Of a stretch of 64,000 nucleotides of DNA, positions 1-11,867 are shown in pieces (position 1 is the stretch's first letter; the number at the start of each line of letters is the position of its first letter). The stretch covers positions 1,870,001 through 1,934,000 of the forward strand of contig NZ_CP063203.1 of the NCBI RefSeq assembly GCF_019904255.1, in the 5' to 3' direction. The notes beneath the pieces were generated by a model. The model had not been told where the DNA came from, made no database searches, and was given only the letters and a program-made list of their open reading frames with translations. Source of the stretch: Marixanthomonas sp. SCSIO 43207. Lineage in GTDB: Bacteria > Bacteroidota > Bacteroidia > Flavobacteriales > Flavobacteriaceae. The translations under genes and the position numbers were made by a program.

Positions 1-3000
1 ATTTCTTATAATAAATTCACTAGGTGTACAACTATATGCTTCTTTAAAGCATTTAGTAAAATAAGATGGAGAACTAAAGCCAACTTGATAAGCAATTTCT
101 GATGTGGTAGCATCTGAGCTTCTTAATAATTTACAAGCCAATTTTAATCTTTGGGAGCGAATAAAAGCTGTAGTGTTAAGACCTAAAATTGATGTTAATT
201 TACGATGTAATTGTGTTCTACTCATATTCATAAATTTTGAAAGCTGCTCACTAGTAAGTTCTGGATCTGTAATATGTTTGTCTAGAACCTCCTGCATACG
301 GTTTAAAAATTCTGTTTCAGTTGATGTAATTGCTAACTTAGGATTAAGCTCAAACGTTTTATTAAAATGCTTTTTTAATTTTTGTCTACTTTCAATTAAT
401 TTTTGAACTCTAACATGAAGTTTTTCAATACCAAAAGGCTTAGTTATATAAGCATCTGCGCCCGTTTTGAAACCTTTAATTTCATTTTCTTCTCCTACTT
501 TTGCTGTTAAGAGAATAACAGGTATGTGGCTAGTAAGTTCTTCATTTTTTATAATGTTGCAAAGTTCAATGCCATCCATAATTGGCATCATAATGTCACT
601 AATTATTAGACTAGGTAGATGTTTTTTTGTCAACTTAACACCTATTTGTCCATTTTCGGCTTCAATAACAGTATAATTTTTAGAAAAATTTGAAACAATA
701 AACTCTCTTACATCATCATTATCTTCAACTACTAATAAAACCGGTTTTTCATTTGATTTTAAATTATACTTAGGTGTTTTAATTTCTGTATTTTCAGTAT
801 TATTTATTTTGAATTTTTCATATTCGGCAAAAGATTCTTCAGTTATTGGAATTTTAATCAAAAATGAAATAGTATTTTCTGAAAGTGCTTCAGCAGTAAT
901 GGTGCCTTTTGATAGTTTAATTAGTTCTTTTACCAATGATAAACCTATGCCAACTCCTTCTTTTGACGAATTAGTTTGATAAAATCTTTCGAATAATTGA
1001 TCAATGTTCTTAATGTTCAAGTCACCTTTATTATTAGTAATTGAAAAATGAACAAAACCATGATTTTCATATGCTTCGATTGAAATTTTAGATTTATAGG
1101 GACTGTATTTTATAGCATTTGTGATTAAGTTTGAAATAATCTTTTCAATCACATCTTTATCAAACCAACATTTTTGTAACCCATTAACTTTACTTTCAAT
1201 AAGTAGGTCACTGGATTCTGCTTTATATTTAAATGAACTGATAATTTGCTTTAACAACACTGAAAGATTGCCTTCTTTTACAGATAGCTTTAATTCACCA
1301 GAATCAACCAATGATAAATCAAGCATTTGATTGACCAATTGTAATAGCCTATTTGAGTTATGCTTTATTAGGTTTAAATCACTTATATCTGTTTGAGATA
1401 GGTGTTTTTTCTTAAGTTGATTTTCTACTGGCCCCGAAATTAAAGTTAATGGTGTTCTAATCTCGTGTGAAATATTTGTATAAAGCCGTGTTTTTAATTC
1501 ATCAATTTTTTTTAATCGTTCAGTTTCTTCGTGTTCAAGGCGTAATTGATTTTTTACATTCCATCGCCATTTGAGATAGGCGTAAATACCATAAATTATT
1601 GCTAATAGTGCTATACAATAGAATAGTACTGCTAGATTTGAAGTATACCAAGGTTTTAATATTGAAAATGAATAGGTAGCTGGTTTGTTATTCCAAACTC
1701 CATCATAATTACTCGAAATTACCTGAAAAGAATATTCATTTGGCGGTAAATTGGTATAATGTGCTTCATTATTATTTCCGGAAGAAATCCAGTCTTCATC
1801 ATTGTTGATTAATCGATACTTATATTGGTTACGCTCTGGTTGTGAGTAATGAAGTGAAGAAAAAGAGAAGGTAAATGTATTTTGGTTATGCTGAAATGAT
1901 TTATCTTGTTTCATTTCGGTTTTTTCATTAAAAACTTTTAAGCCGGTGATTACTGTTTTTGGTTTTTTAGGATTAAAAGATAATTGATTGGGCTGAAACC
2001 AATTTATTCCATTAAGTCCTCCAAAATATAATGTTCCTTTTTCATCTATAAAATAGGCTCCGGTATTAAATTCAAAAGCTTGTAAACCATCATAGTTATT
2101 GTAGTTTTCAAGTGTTGCGTTATAATTTGCATCTATAGAAATTTTTGTTAATCCTTTATTACTACTTAACCATAAATTGGTGTTATCATCAGGTAAAATG
2201 CCATAAATTACATTATTGGGTAAACCATTCTCTTTTGTGTATTTAACAACATTTTTTTCTGAAATATTATAAAGCTTTAATCCATTACCATTGGTTCCTA
2301 CCCACAATAAATTATTACTATAATACAGACATTTTATATTGTCAGGTATTTTTTCAATTTTTATCATTTCATTGGTAGAGAGATTAAGCTTAAAAAGCCC
2401 ATCGTTTTCTGTACCAACCCAAAGTGTTTGATTATTTCCTTGAGCAATTGTACGTATGTTATTAGTTGTTAATCCTGAATTTTCTGTATTATAGCTAGAA
2501 ATAATGCCTGTTTTAATATTAAAAACCAGAAGTCCTTTACTTCGTGTACAAAGCCATAACTCATCATTACTTTTTTTTGAAACTTTCCAAATTGTTAATC
2601 CTTTTGTTTCTGAGAACGTTTTAAAATTTTCATTTTGGTCAATTAACTGTAATCCTTCATTTTGATGACCAATCCATAGGTTATTACCATCAAGTAATAG
2701 GCTCATAACCCGATTTCCTGCTAATGTCGAGTTTTCTGCAGTGTAGGTTTTATACTTTTTATTCTTTTGATCAATTTTTGTTAAGCCTTTTCCTGAAGTA
2801 CCTAACCACATAATGTCATTTTTTACCACAATACTTCTTACTACATCAACGTGTATTGTAGGCGGAGTTTGACGGTTGGTCAATACATTAAATTTTACCA
2901 AATGCCTATCATAATAACTCAGGCCGGCACCATCTGTTCCTAACCAAATTGTTTCTGTAAAATCTTCATAAATAGATAAAACATCGTTATAATGAAGCGC

Positions 3001-3915
3001 ATAAGGATCATTTTTATTTGCTATAAAGTGATTTATGGTTTCATTATTAAAGTTGATTAAATAAGCACCATTACCATAGGTAGCAACCCAAAGTCTATCT
3101 TGACTATCAACAAGAATGTCTTGAATGTTTAGGTTTTCAAGAAAAGCACTGTCATCAAAGCCTAAAAACTTTGAAAACTCTTTATCGTTTTTTCTTTTTA
3201 AATACAATCCATTACCAAAACTGGCAGCATAAATAGTAGCGTTTTTATCAATTGATATAGAACTAAATGAAATGGATTGTGTTTCATCTACAAAAGAAAC
3301 ATCAAGTGTGTTTTTTGATACTTTTAAAACCCCTTCAGAAGTAGCAATGAGCAGATCGTTTTCTATTTCTGTAATATCATAAATATCAAATAACTTATAT
3401 TTTGAAGATAGAATTTGTGTGGTATCTTTTGTAGCTGAATTAACTTTATAAATACCATTACCATACGTTCCTATAAAGTAATTCTTTTCTGAAGTTTGAA
3501 AAATGGTACTTACATCTTTTATAGTATTTATATGGGAAAATGTGTTTTGAGCTTCATTAAATTTTTCCAGTTTTCCTGAAATAGAAATAATCCATAAATG
3601 ACCATCTTTATCAACATAAACTTTTCCTAGTTTACTAAAGGTGGGCCTAGTTACATCTTCAAATTGACGTTCATAATGTGTAAAAGTTTTTCCGTCATAT
3701 TTGTTTAAACCATCTTGTGTGGCAAACCACATAAACCCTGTGCTATCTTGAGCTATACTTACTACACTATTTTGTGACAGACCATTATCTACCGTTAATT
3801 CTCTAAAGAAAATTTGTTTAGGTAGTATAGCATCATTTTGAGCTGTTACCTTTTTAGTAAAGATAACGCATAGCATTATGAAAAAAACAACCTTATAACC
3901 TCCCAATTTATTCAT
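1..3915 (-). CDS. Hybrid two-component system protein (sensor kinase/response regulator/AraC), cut by window edge
   Basis: I translated this by hand: the frame is open from ATG at 3915 to base 1, giving 1305 codons with no stop, so the C-terminus lies beyond the window. In order: signal peptide (about 1-26), a long periplasmic two-component-regulator beta-propeller with repeated LW(V/I)GT-like blades (about 30-660), a Y_Y_Y domain (about 668-750), one membrane helix (about 757-780), HisKA with phospho-acceptor His817 in SHEIRTPL, HATPase with N and G boxes, a receiver domain with VVEDNDD and phospho-acceptor Asp1107 in IISDIMMP, and a C-terminal AraC-type HTH ending in TPSEF. This is the HTCS family, which in Bacteroidota senses glycan breakdown products and switches on nearby utilisation genes. 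Its likely target locus is left of base 1 and unseen. Family call is firm; ligand unknown. Confidence 0.94.
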   Translation of the reverse strand, partial: MNKLGGYKVVFFIMLCVIFTKKVTAQNDAILPKQIFFRELTVDNGLSQNSVVSIAQDSTGFMWFATQDGLNKYDGKTFTHYERQFEDVTRPTFSKLGKVYVDKDGHLWIISISGKLEKFNEAQNTFSHINTIKDVSTIFQTSEKNYFIGTYGNGIYKVNSATKDTTQILSSKYKLFDIYDITEIENDLLIATSEGVLKVSKNTLDVSFVDETQSISFSSISIDKNATIYAASFGNGLYLKRKNDKEFSKFLGFDDSAFLENLNIQDILVDSQDRLWVATYGNGAYLINFNNETINHFIANKNDPYALHYNDVLSIYEDFTETIWLGTDGAGLSYYDRHLVKFNVLTNRQTPPTIHVDVVRSIVVKNDIMWLGTSGKGLTKIDQKNKKYKTYTAENSTLAGNRVMSLLLDGNNLWIGHQNEGLQLIDQNENFKTFSETKGLTIWKVSKKSNDELWLCTRSKGLLVFNIKTGIISSYNTENSGLTTNNIRTIAQGNNQTLWVGTENDGLFKLNLSTNEMIKIEKIPDNIKCLYYSNNLLWVGTNGNGLKLYNISEKNVVKYTKENGLPNNVIYGILPDDNTNLWLSSNKGLTKISIDANYNATLENYNNYDGLQAFEFNTGAYFIDEKGTLYFGGLNGINWFQPNQLSFNPKKPKTVITGLKVFNEKTEMKQDKSFQHNQNTFTFSFSSLHYSQPERNQYKYRLINNDEDWISSGNNNEAHYTNLPPNEYSFQVISSNYDGVWNNKPATYSFSILKPWYTSNLAVLFYCIALLAIIYGIYAYLKWRWNVKNQLRLEHEETERLKKIDELKTRLYTNISHEIRTPLTLISGPVENQLKKKHLSQTDISDLNLIKHNSNRLLQLVNQMLDLSLVDSGELKLSVKEGNLSVLLKQIISSFKYKAESSDLLIESKVNGLQKCWFDKDVIEKIISNLITNAIKYSPYKSKISIEAYENHGFVHFSITNNKGDLNIKNIDQLFERFYQTNSSKEGVGIGLSLVKELIKLSKGTITAEALSENTISFLIKIPITEESFAEYEKFKINNTENTEIKTPKYNLKSNEKPVLLVVEDNDDVREFIVSNFSKNYTVIEAENGQIGVKLTKKHLPSLIISDIMMPIMDGIELCNIIKNEELTSHIPVILLTAKVGEENEIKGFKTGADAYITKPFGIEKLHVRVQKLIESRQKLKKHFNKTFELNPKLAITSTETEFLNRMQEVLDKHITDPELTSEQLSKFMNMSRTQLHRKLTSILGLNTTAFIRSQRLKLACKLLRSSDATTSEIAYQVGFSSPSYFTKCFKEAYSCTPSEFIIRN

Positions 3916-3996
3916 AACTGTTTAAGATACAATAAAGTTATGAAAGATTTTCTATTTGTAAATCAGTAAAGTAGCTAAAAGTCTAGTGTGAAATAT

Positions 3997-4245
3997 TTAT
4001 GAATTTTTTTCACCAAAGAGTGATTTCAATATCCATTGTATTCCATTAAAAAGAAGGTAAATAGTTGCACCCATTGAAATAAAAGCAAGTGGAAGAATAA
4101 GATATAAAGAAATGACTTCTTTATTTATAAAAGCAAAAGTAAAAATATAGGTAGTTAAAACTAATAGTGGAAGTGCAATTAAAAGTCGTTTTAATCCCTT
4201 AATTAAAAATTTTTTATTTGTATGTTTTTGATTGGTTTCTCTCAA
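3997..4245 (-). CDS. DUF6095-like small membrane protein
   Basis: An 82-residue protein with a basic N-terminus and two predicted membrane segments (about 20-42 and 45-72), ending in a short charged tail. Its start overlaps the end of murQ by 4 bp, so it is probably translationally coupled to it. From memory, small proteins of this kind (DUF6095) sit directly downstream of murQ in many Flavobacteriia. No catalytic motif is visible and the function is unknown; a role in the envelope or cell-wall recycling is only suggested by position. Confidence 0.75.
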   Translation of the reverse strand: MRETNQKHTNKKFLIKGLKRLLIALPLLVLTTYIFTFAFINKEVISLYLILPLAFISMGATIYLLFNGIQWILKSLFGEKNS

Positions 4246-5054
4246 GATTCAAAATTTTTTAAAGCATTGCGCACACTACCGTGTTTTTTTAATAATTCTG
4301 AAGCGGTAGCTTCATCAATCTGCAGCTCGGTCATAATCATACGCGTACCTCTATCAACTAATTTATTATTGCTCAACTGCATGTCAACCATTTTATTACC
4401 CTTAACGCGACCCAATTGAATCATAGCAGCGGTAGAAATCATATTTAAAACAAGCTTTTGAGCAGTTCCGGCTTTCATTCTTGAACTTCCGGTTACAAAT
4501 TCTGGTCCTACTGTAACAACTACAGGAAATTGGGCAGTAGTAGCTAACGGACTTCCTTCATTACACGTGATGCAACCTGTAGTAATATTGTTTGCATTAC
4601 AGTTTTTTAATGCTCCAATGACATATGGTGTAGTACCAGAAGCAGCAATACCAATAACGATATCTTTTTCTGAAATACTATGAGCTTGTAAGTCTTTCCA
4701 GCCTTGATCTGTAGAATCTTCAGCAAATTCAACAGCATCTCTAATAGCTTTATCACCACCGGCAATTAAGCCAATAACCATCCCATGTGGCACACCAAAT
4801 GTGGGCGGACACTCACTAGCGTCAACAATTCCTAAGCGGCCGCTAGTACCAGCGCCAATGTAAAATAACCGACCTCCATTTTTTATTTTTTCTGAAACAA
4901 TTTCAGATAGAACTGTGATTTCCGGAAGGGCTTTTTCTACAGCCAAAGGAACCGTTTTATCTTCTTTATTTATAGTATGAATGATTTCAGAAACACTCAT
5001 CTTTTCTAGATGATTATACTTAGAGTCGGCTTCGGTTATTTTTTTGAATGTCAT
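4242..5054 (-). CDS. murQ: N-acetylmuramic acid 6-phosphate etherase MurQ
   Basis: MurQ cleaves the D-lactyl ether of MurNAc-6-phosphate to give GlcNAc-6-phosphate and lactate, a cytoplasmic step of peptidoglycan recycling. The protein is one SIS domain with the phosphosugar loop GAGTSGRLG (about 67-75), followed by DASECPPTFG, which holds the conserved catalytic Glu region (about 81), and the later GSSRMKAGTAQK motif. I place the start at ATG 5054 rather than at an upstream TTG (5069), because homologues begin near MTFKKITE and a TAnnTTTG-like box lies between the two. The 270-residue length is normal for the family. It lies directly after a TonB-receptor/DUF4249 pair and overlaps the DUF6095 gene. 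Confidence 0.95.
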   Translation of the reverse strand: MTFKKITEADSKYNHLEKMSVSEIIHTINKEDKTVPLAVEKALPEITVLSEIVSEKIKNGGRLFYIGAGTSGRLGIVDASECPPTFGVPHGMVIGLIAGGDKAIRDAVEFAEDSTDQGWKDLQAHSISEKDIVIGIAASGTTPYVIGALKNCNANNITTGCITCNEGSPLATTAQFPVVVTVGPEFVTGSSRMKAGTAQKLVLNMISTAAMIQLGRVKGNKMVDMQLSNNKLVDRGTRMIMTELQIDEATASELLKKHGSVRNALKNFES

Positions 5055-5058
5055 ACTA

Positions 5059-5066
5059 CAAAAGTA
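5059..5066 (-). promoter_or_regulatory. Possible -7 box (TACTTTTG) just before murQ
   Basis: Read on the minus strand, TACTTTTG fits the Bacteroidota -7 consensus TAnnTTTG and ends 4 nt before the murQ ATG. If used, the transcript would begin at or next to the start codon, giving a leaderless mRNA. No clear TTG lies about 19 nt upstream, so a chance match is quite possible, and murQ could simply be co-transcribed with the preceding gene. Confidence 0.25.
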
Positions 5067-5073
5067 CAATACT

Positions 5074-5880
5074 TCATTGAACTGTATAGCTTAAAATAGA
5101 GGTTTCAGAAATTCTGAAATAACCAAAAGGATAGTTTTCGGGAGTGGTTTCATTGATAATGTTTCCTCTCACAGTAGCAGGCTGGGTTTCAAAAGGTCCG
5201 CCTGTATCATCGCTTCCTTGCTGAAGTAAAATAAACATATAATTGTAAAACTGTTCGTCTACTCCATACAGGTAAAATGTCACCGAATCTCCCGGCTCAA
5301 TATCTTCATTTACATACAAACCAAAGATTGAATTTCCGTTAAAAAACTTATCGTTAAAGGTGTCATAAACATTCCCTTTTGAAGATATTCCTTCAAAAAA
5401 GTAGTTGTTTTGTTCATCTGCAGGATCTGTAAAAAATGCTTTGAGCTCAATTGTTTCTCCATCAAACCCACCGTCATTTCTTTGCTCTACAAACTCCAAA
5501 GGTACAACGGGTTGTAGTTGCTCTGTAGCTGTATACGTTTCATTGTTGTAAATAACTTCTAATGTGTAATCTGTGTTTGGTTGTGGATCAATATCTTGAT
5601 AAGTATAAAAGCCATTTGATGAGTTCTCTAGTGTATAGACCATTCCGTTTTGGTCAGTGATTGTTACGGTTGCATTGTTTACAAGATTTATTTCAGAATC
5701 AAAAAAAGGAACCGTTGTGCTTAGCTTTACACGAGCTATTGAGGTATTAGATTCATATCCTTTTACAATTTCTGCATCGATAACGAGTCTTGGTTTTCCT
5801 TCATTTAAGTCAACATCAATAACATCTTCACAAGAAAAAAAGATGCCGAGACAGACTATAAGTAATAGCGTTTTTTTCAT
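5074..5880 (-). CDS. DUF4249 family lipoprotein
   Basis: This 268-residue protein has a lipoprotein signal peptide ending in the lipobox FFSC (Cys16), then an acidic stretch and a beta-rich body with Ig-like features near the N-terminus. The pattern EDVIDVDLNEGKPRLVIDA near the mature N-terminus is typical of DUF4249. These proteins are encoded next to TonB-dependent receptors and are thought to act as the surface-exposed partner, loosely analogous to SusD. Here the gene follows the receptor after 3 bp and ends 19 bp before the murQ ATG, so it lies in one operon. Substrate is unknown; the murQ link hints at muropeptides or amino sugars, which is inference only. Confidence 0.85.
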   Translation of the reverse strand: MKKTLLLIVCLGIFFSCEDVIDVDLNEGKPRLVIDAEIVKGYESNTSIARVKLSTTVPFFDSEINLVNNATVTITDQNGMVYTLENSSNGFYTYQDIDPQPNTDYTLEVIYNNETYTATEQLQPVVPLEFVEQRNDGGFDGETIELKAFFTDPADEQNNYFFEGISSKGNVYDTFNDKFFNGNSIFGLYVNEDIEPGDSVTFYLYGVDEQFYNYMFILLQQGSDDTGGPFETQPATVRGNIINETTPENYPFGYFRISETSILSYTVQ

Positions 5881-5883
5881 TAT

Positions 5884-8262
5884 CTAAAATTTAAAATTAT
5901 AGGTAACCGCAGGAATAATCCCAAAAATAGATAATCGTACTGCTTCATTACGATTAATATCTGTGTTTTCTCTAAACGAAATTGACGCTGCGTTCATTCT
6001 ATTATACACATTATAGATGCTAAAAACCCATTCTCCCTTCCATCTCTTTTTTGAATCTGGTTTTGGTGTCCATGTGGCCGAAAGGTCTAAGTGATGAAAG
6101 TTTGTTAACCTACTGCTATTTCTTTGCTCATAAACCGGTATTACTAGATCGTTATAAACGTATTGTCCGTTTGGGAATGTTGTAGGTTGACCGGTTTGAA
6201 AAATAAAATTTGCTCCAAAGGACCATTTTTTTGACCATTCATATTGTGCCGTAATTGAAATATCATGCGTTTTGTCCCAAGGCGAATTATACCAATCACC
6301 ATTGTTAATCCCTATTTCTTGAGGTGTTCTTCCTGGTGTGCGTTGCTCACTTTTTGATAATGTGTAAGCAATCCAGCCCTGCAGTTTTCCTTCATTTTTT
6401 CTGAATAACAACTCTGCTCCATAAGCTCTTGCTTCGCCATTTAAAATAATCTGTTCTACAGCATTATTGGCAATTAAATCTGCTCCATCAACATAATCCA
6501 ATCTATTATCAACTGTTTTGTAAAAACTTTCTATTTCAAAAGAATATGAATCAAACTTTTTAAAGTAGCCCACAGCCACTTGATCTGCCAATTGAGGCTC
6601 GATATACTTTCCGCTGGGAGCATAAATATCAAATGGAGTAGGAGATGTAGTTTTGCTAATTAAATGAATATATTGCGCGGTTCTATTATAACTTGCTTTA
6701 ACAGACGATGTTTCATTAATTTGATAAGCAACAGAAAAGCGAGGTTCCAAATTGGCAAAACGTTTTATTGTTTTATTTCTGCTGAAAGAAACCGTATCAA
6801 TAGGTGTTGCTTTTTGATAAATATCTAGATTCTCATCATAATCAATAGGATTATCATTTGCATAAATATTCAACTCATCTTGTCCTAATCTATTAAATGT
6901 TGAAAGGCGTAAACCGGCTTGAATAGCTAACTTATCAGTAACTTCAATTTCAGTTTCTGCATAGAGTGCATTTTCAAAAGCATATTTATCAGTTAGCTTA
7001 AAAGGATTAATACCTGAAGTTTCAGTTGTTGGTTTTATATCTCCGGGGTTAAATTTATAATAGATACTGTTTAAACCATAACGCAGTTCTATGTTTTCTG
7101 AAATAAAATGGGTAAAATCATATTTTAAATTAAAATTTCTGATACCACTTTCAAAGTCAAATTCAACAAAACTAAGTTCTAATCCGTAATAATAATCTGA
7201 ATAGATTAATGAGAGATTTGAAAACAGCTTTTCTGAAAAAAGATGATTCCATCGTAAATTGAGGGTTGTATTTCCAAATCTATTTGAAAAACTATCTGCT
7301 ATATCAAAAACATCTCTGCCAAAATAGCCAGATAAGTACAGCTTATTATTTTTATTAAGATTATAGCTTATTTTGGTATTAAGGTCATAAAAATAGGCTA
7401 CGTTATCATTATCAAACAATGGAAGAAATAAGTGAGCATAACTACTACGACCACCTACTAAAAAAGAAGCAGTATCTTTTTTTATAGGGCCTTCCAGTAA
7501 AAGTCTACTTGCAACGGCGCCAATACCACCGGTAGCTCCAAATTTACGTTTGCTACCATCTTTTTGATAAATATCTAAAACCGATGAAACTCTACCACCG
7601 TACCGTGCTGGAATTCCACCTTTGTAAAGCGTTAAATCTTTTATAGCATCTGGATTAAATACTGAAAAAAAACCAAATAAATGGTCACTGTTGTAGAGCG
7701 TGGCTTCATCAAGTAAAATTAAATTTTGGTCTGCGGCACCACCTCGCACATTAAAACCGCTAGAGCCTTCACCAGCTCCCGTTACACCCGGAAGTAGTTT
7801 TATAGATTTAATAACATCCTTTTCACCTAAAACCACCGGAATTTTTTTAATCGTTTCAGCAGAAAGACGATTGATACTCATCTGTGGTTTTCTTATGTTA
7901 AGAGCTTCTACATCGGTTTCTATTAAAACCTCGTCGAGCGTTTCTGTATCATTTTGCAGAAAAACATCCTTCTTAATATTTTTTGAAAGTGAAATAGTGG
8001 TTTGCTGAGTTGCAAAGCCCAAACTACTATAGTACACTTCATATTCTCCTTCAGGAAGTGTGATGGAGTAGTATCCATATTCATTTGTAGTGGTTCCGGT
8101 TTGTAAAGAAGGAATAAGTATGTTTACACCTATCAATGTTTCACCACTTTCTTGTTCTGAAACCGTACCGCTAATGGTAAACTTTTCTTGACTGAGTGTT
8201 ATTGCAGTAGTAAAGAATAAAAAAAATAGGAATAGTTTCTTTTTCAAGTTTTTAGTTGGCAT
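5884..8262 (-). CDS. TonB-dependent receptor with carboxypeptidase-like N-terminal domain
   Basis: An outer-membrane beta-barrel transporter energised by TonB. The 792 residues begin with a hydrophobic signal peptide (cut near ITLSQ), then a CarboxypepD_reg-like domain (about 28-110, GTTTNEYGYYS), a plug domain (about 120-240, with GFNVRGGAADQNLILLDEA and GIPARYGGRVSSVLDI), and a 22-strand-type barrel ending in aromatic Phe-Lys-Phe, as expected for outer-membrane insertion. It is the first gene of the run receptor - DUF4249 - murQ - DUF6095. It starts only 11 bp after the icd terminator hairpin, so its promoter must overlap or precede that hairpin, or it depends on read-through. Substrate cannot be told from sequence. 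Confidence 0.93.
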   Translation of the reverse strand: MPTKNLKKKLFLFFLFFTTAITLSQEKFTISGTVSEQESGETLIGVNILIPSLQTGTTTNEYGYYSITLPEGEYEVYYSSLGFATQQTTISLSKNIKKDVFLQNDTETLDEVLIETDVEALNIRKPQMSINRLSAETIKKIPVVLGEKDVIKSIKLLPGVTGAGEGSSGFNVRGGAADQNLILLDEATLYNSDHLFGFFSVFNPDAIKDLTLYKGGIPARYGGRVSSVLDIYQKDGSKRKFGATGGIGAVASRLLLEGPIKKDTASFLVGGRSSYAHLFLPLFDNDNVAYFYDLNTKISYNLNKNNKLYLSGYFGRDVFDIADSFSNRFGNTTLNLRWNHLFSEKLFSNLSLIYSDYYYGLELSFVEFDFESGIRNFNLKYDFTHFISENIELRYGLNSIYYKFNPGDIKPTTETSGINPFKLTDKYAFENALYAETEIEVTDKLAIQAGLRLSTFNRLGQDELNIYANDNPIDYDENLDIYQKATPIDTVSFSRNKTIKRFANLEPRFSVAYQINETSSVKASYNRTAQYIHLISKTTSPTPFDIYAPSGKYIEPQLADQVAVGYFKKFDSYSFEIESFYKTVDNRLDYVDGADLIANNAVEQIILNGEARAYGAELLFRKNEGKLQGWIAYTLSKSEQRTPGRTPQEIGINNGDWYNSPWDKTHDISITAQYEWSKKWSFGANFIFQTGQPTTFPNGQYVYNDLVIPVYEQRNSSRLTNFHHLDLSATWTPKPDSKKRWKGEWVFSIYNVYNRMNAASISFRENTDINRNEAVRLSIFGIIPAVTYNFKF

Positions 8263-8272
8263 TTAGATAAAA

Positions 8273-8304
8273 AAAAGCCTTCAAAATATTTTTTGAAGGC
8301 TTTT
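8273..8304 (-). terminator. Rho-independent terminator after icd
   Basis: A 14-bp perfect stem (8273-8286 with 8291-8304) around a 4-nt loop. On the minus strand it is followed by an unbroken T run. It sits between the icd stop and the receptor start. The A-rich other flank means it could also work in the plus direction, but no plus-strand gene ends here. Confidence 0.85.
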
Positions 8305-8316
8305 ATAATATATGTG

Positions 8317-10614
<2,298 letters not shown>

Positions 10615-10675
10615 TTAAAAGCTTGGCTATCTTATTGTTTTGTTAACTATTGCTGAATTTGCAGTCTAAAATTGA

Positions 10676-11032
10676 CTATTGATTTGTTTTTTCTAAAGCA
10701 TCCCAATATTCATATGCTCTTCTTAAATGAGGAATTACAATTGTACCTCCAATAAGTAATGATACACTTAATGCTTCAACTACTTCTGCTTTTGTGATAT
10801 TGAGCTTGTAACAAGCCTCTAGATGATAGCGAACACAATCATCGCAACGTAATACCATTGAATTGCCTAATCCCATCAACTCTTTGGTTTTTTTGGGTAA
10901 AGCACCTTCGGCAAATGCGTTTGTGTCTAGATTAAAAATACGCTTGATAATCTTGTTGTTGTCCTTTAGAATTTCATCGTTCATTTTTGAACGATAGTCA
11001 TTAAATTCTTCTACAATGTTACTGTTGTTCAT
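10676..11032 (-). CDS. Carboxymuconolactone decarboxylase family (AhpD-like) protein
   Basis: A 118-residue all-helical protein with the AhpD-type redox signature: Cys63 and Cys66 in CDDC, with His70 four residues after the second Cys. In AhpD proteins these two Cys and the His form a peroxiredoxin-reducing or hydroperoxidase centre, so a thiol redox role is more likely than true decarboxylation. The start lies inside the 3' end of tatC (14-bp overlap), making it the last gene of kdsD - tatC - this gene. The partner enzyme is not visible. Confidence 0.85.
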   Translation of the reverse strand: MNNSNIVEEFNDYRSKMNDEILKDNNKIIKRIFNLDTNAFAEGALPKKTKELMGLGNSMVLRCDDCVRYHLEACYKLNITKAEVVEALSVSLLIGGTIVIPHLRRAYEYWDALEKTNQ

Positions 11033-11867
11033 TAGCTTTTTCTTTTTCTTTTTTTCTGTTATTTCGAAGCACTGCTCTAGATATATAAATACTTATTTCG
11101 TATAAAATAGTAACAGGCACTGCAACAATTACTTGACTTGCAATATCTGGTGGTGTAATTACTGCTGAAATAATCAAAACAATAACCAAAGCAAATTTTC
11201 TATATTTTCTTAAAATTTCAGGAGTTACGAGTCCGAGTTTGGTTAAAAAGTAAATTACAATGGGAAGTTCAAAAATAAGCCCGCTAGCCAATACTGAAGC
11301 ACGTACCAATGAAATGTAGCTACTTAAATCAAAGTCATTAAAAACTTCTTCACTTACTCGATAGCTACCTAAAAAGTTAATTGATAATGGAGTTATTACA
11401 TAATACCCAAAAAGTACTCCTAGAAAGAATAAAAAGGAAGCAATGATAATAAATCCTTTACTATGCTTACGTTCTTTTGGCATCAACCCGGGACTGATAA
11501 ACTTCCAGAATTCATAAATAATGTAAGGAAAAGCAATGATTATTCCTGCTGTCACAGAGGTCCATATATGTGCTGAAAACTGACCAGACATGGTTCTACT
11601 TTGAATACGAAAGGGAAGTTCTTCAAAGCAAAAGCTGTTCATACCGATAAATCTGGCTGCTCTACAAAGTAACTTATAGGTTGGGAAATCTGCACTTTTA
11701 GGTCCAAAGAGTAAAACGTCAAAAATAAAGTCTTTTGCAATAAATGCCAGCGTACCCACGATCACAACTGCTATAGTTGATCTAATTATATGCCATCTTA
11801 ATTCTTCAAGATGGTCTAAAAAGGACATTTCTTTTTCTGGATTGGGGTTTGCGAGACGTTTTGCCAT
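11019..11867 (-). CDS. tatC: Sec-independent protein translocase subunit TatC
   Basis: Core receptor of the twin-arginine pathway, which exports folded proteins across the inner membrane. The N-terminal motif MSFLDHLEELRWHIIRS and six predicted membrane segments define TatC. Family landmarks include FPYIIYEFWKFISPGL. At 282 residues it is slightly longer than the 250 typical of E. coli because of an insert after TM1 and a charged Lys/Glu-rich tail. Its ATG overlaps the last base of the kdsD stop. No tatA/tatB gene is seen in this window. Confidence 0.96.
   Translation of the reverse strand: MAKRLANPNPEKEMSFLDHLEELRWHIIRSTIAVVIVGTLAFIAKDFIFDVLLFGPKSADFPTYKLLCRAARFIGMNSFCFEELPFRIQSRTMSGQFSAHIWTSVTAGIIIAFPYIIYEFWKFISPGLMPKERKHSKGFIIIASFLFFLGVLFGYYVITPLSINFLGSYRVSEEVFNDFDLSSYISLVRASVLASGLIFELPIVIYFLTKLGLVTPEILRKYRKFALVIVLIISAVITPPDIASQVIVAVPVTILYEISIYISRAVLRNNRKKEKEKANEQQ

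Noticed and set aside
104-1330. Plus-strand open frames of 69-100 codons
   Set aside because: They lie antisense to the continuous minus-strand hybrid kinase frame, have no family features, and repeat its codon pattern in mirror form.
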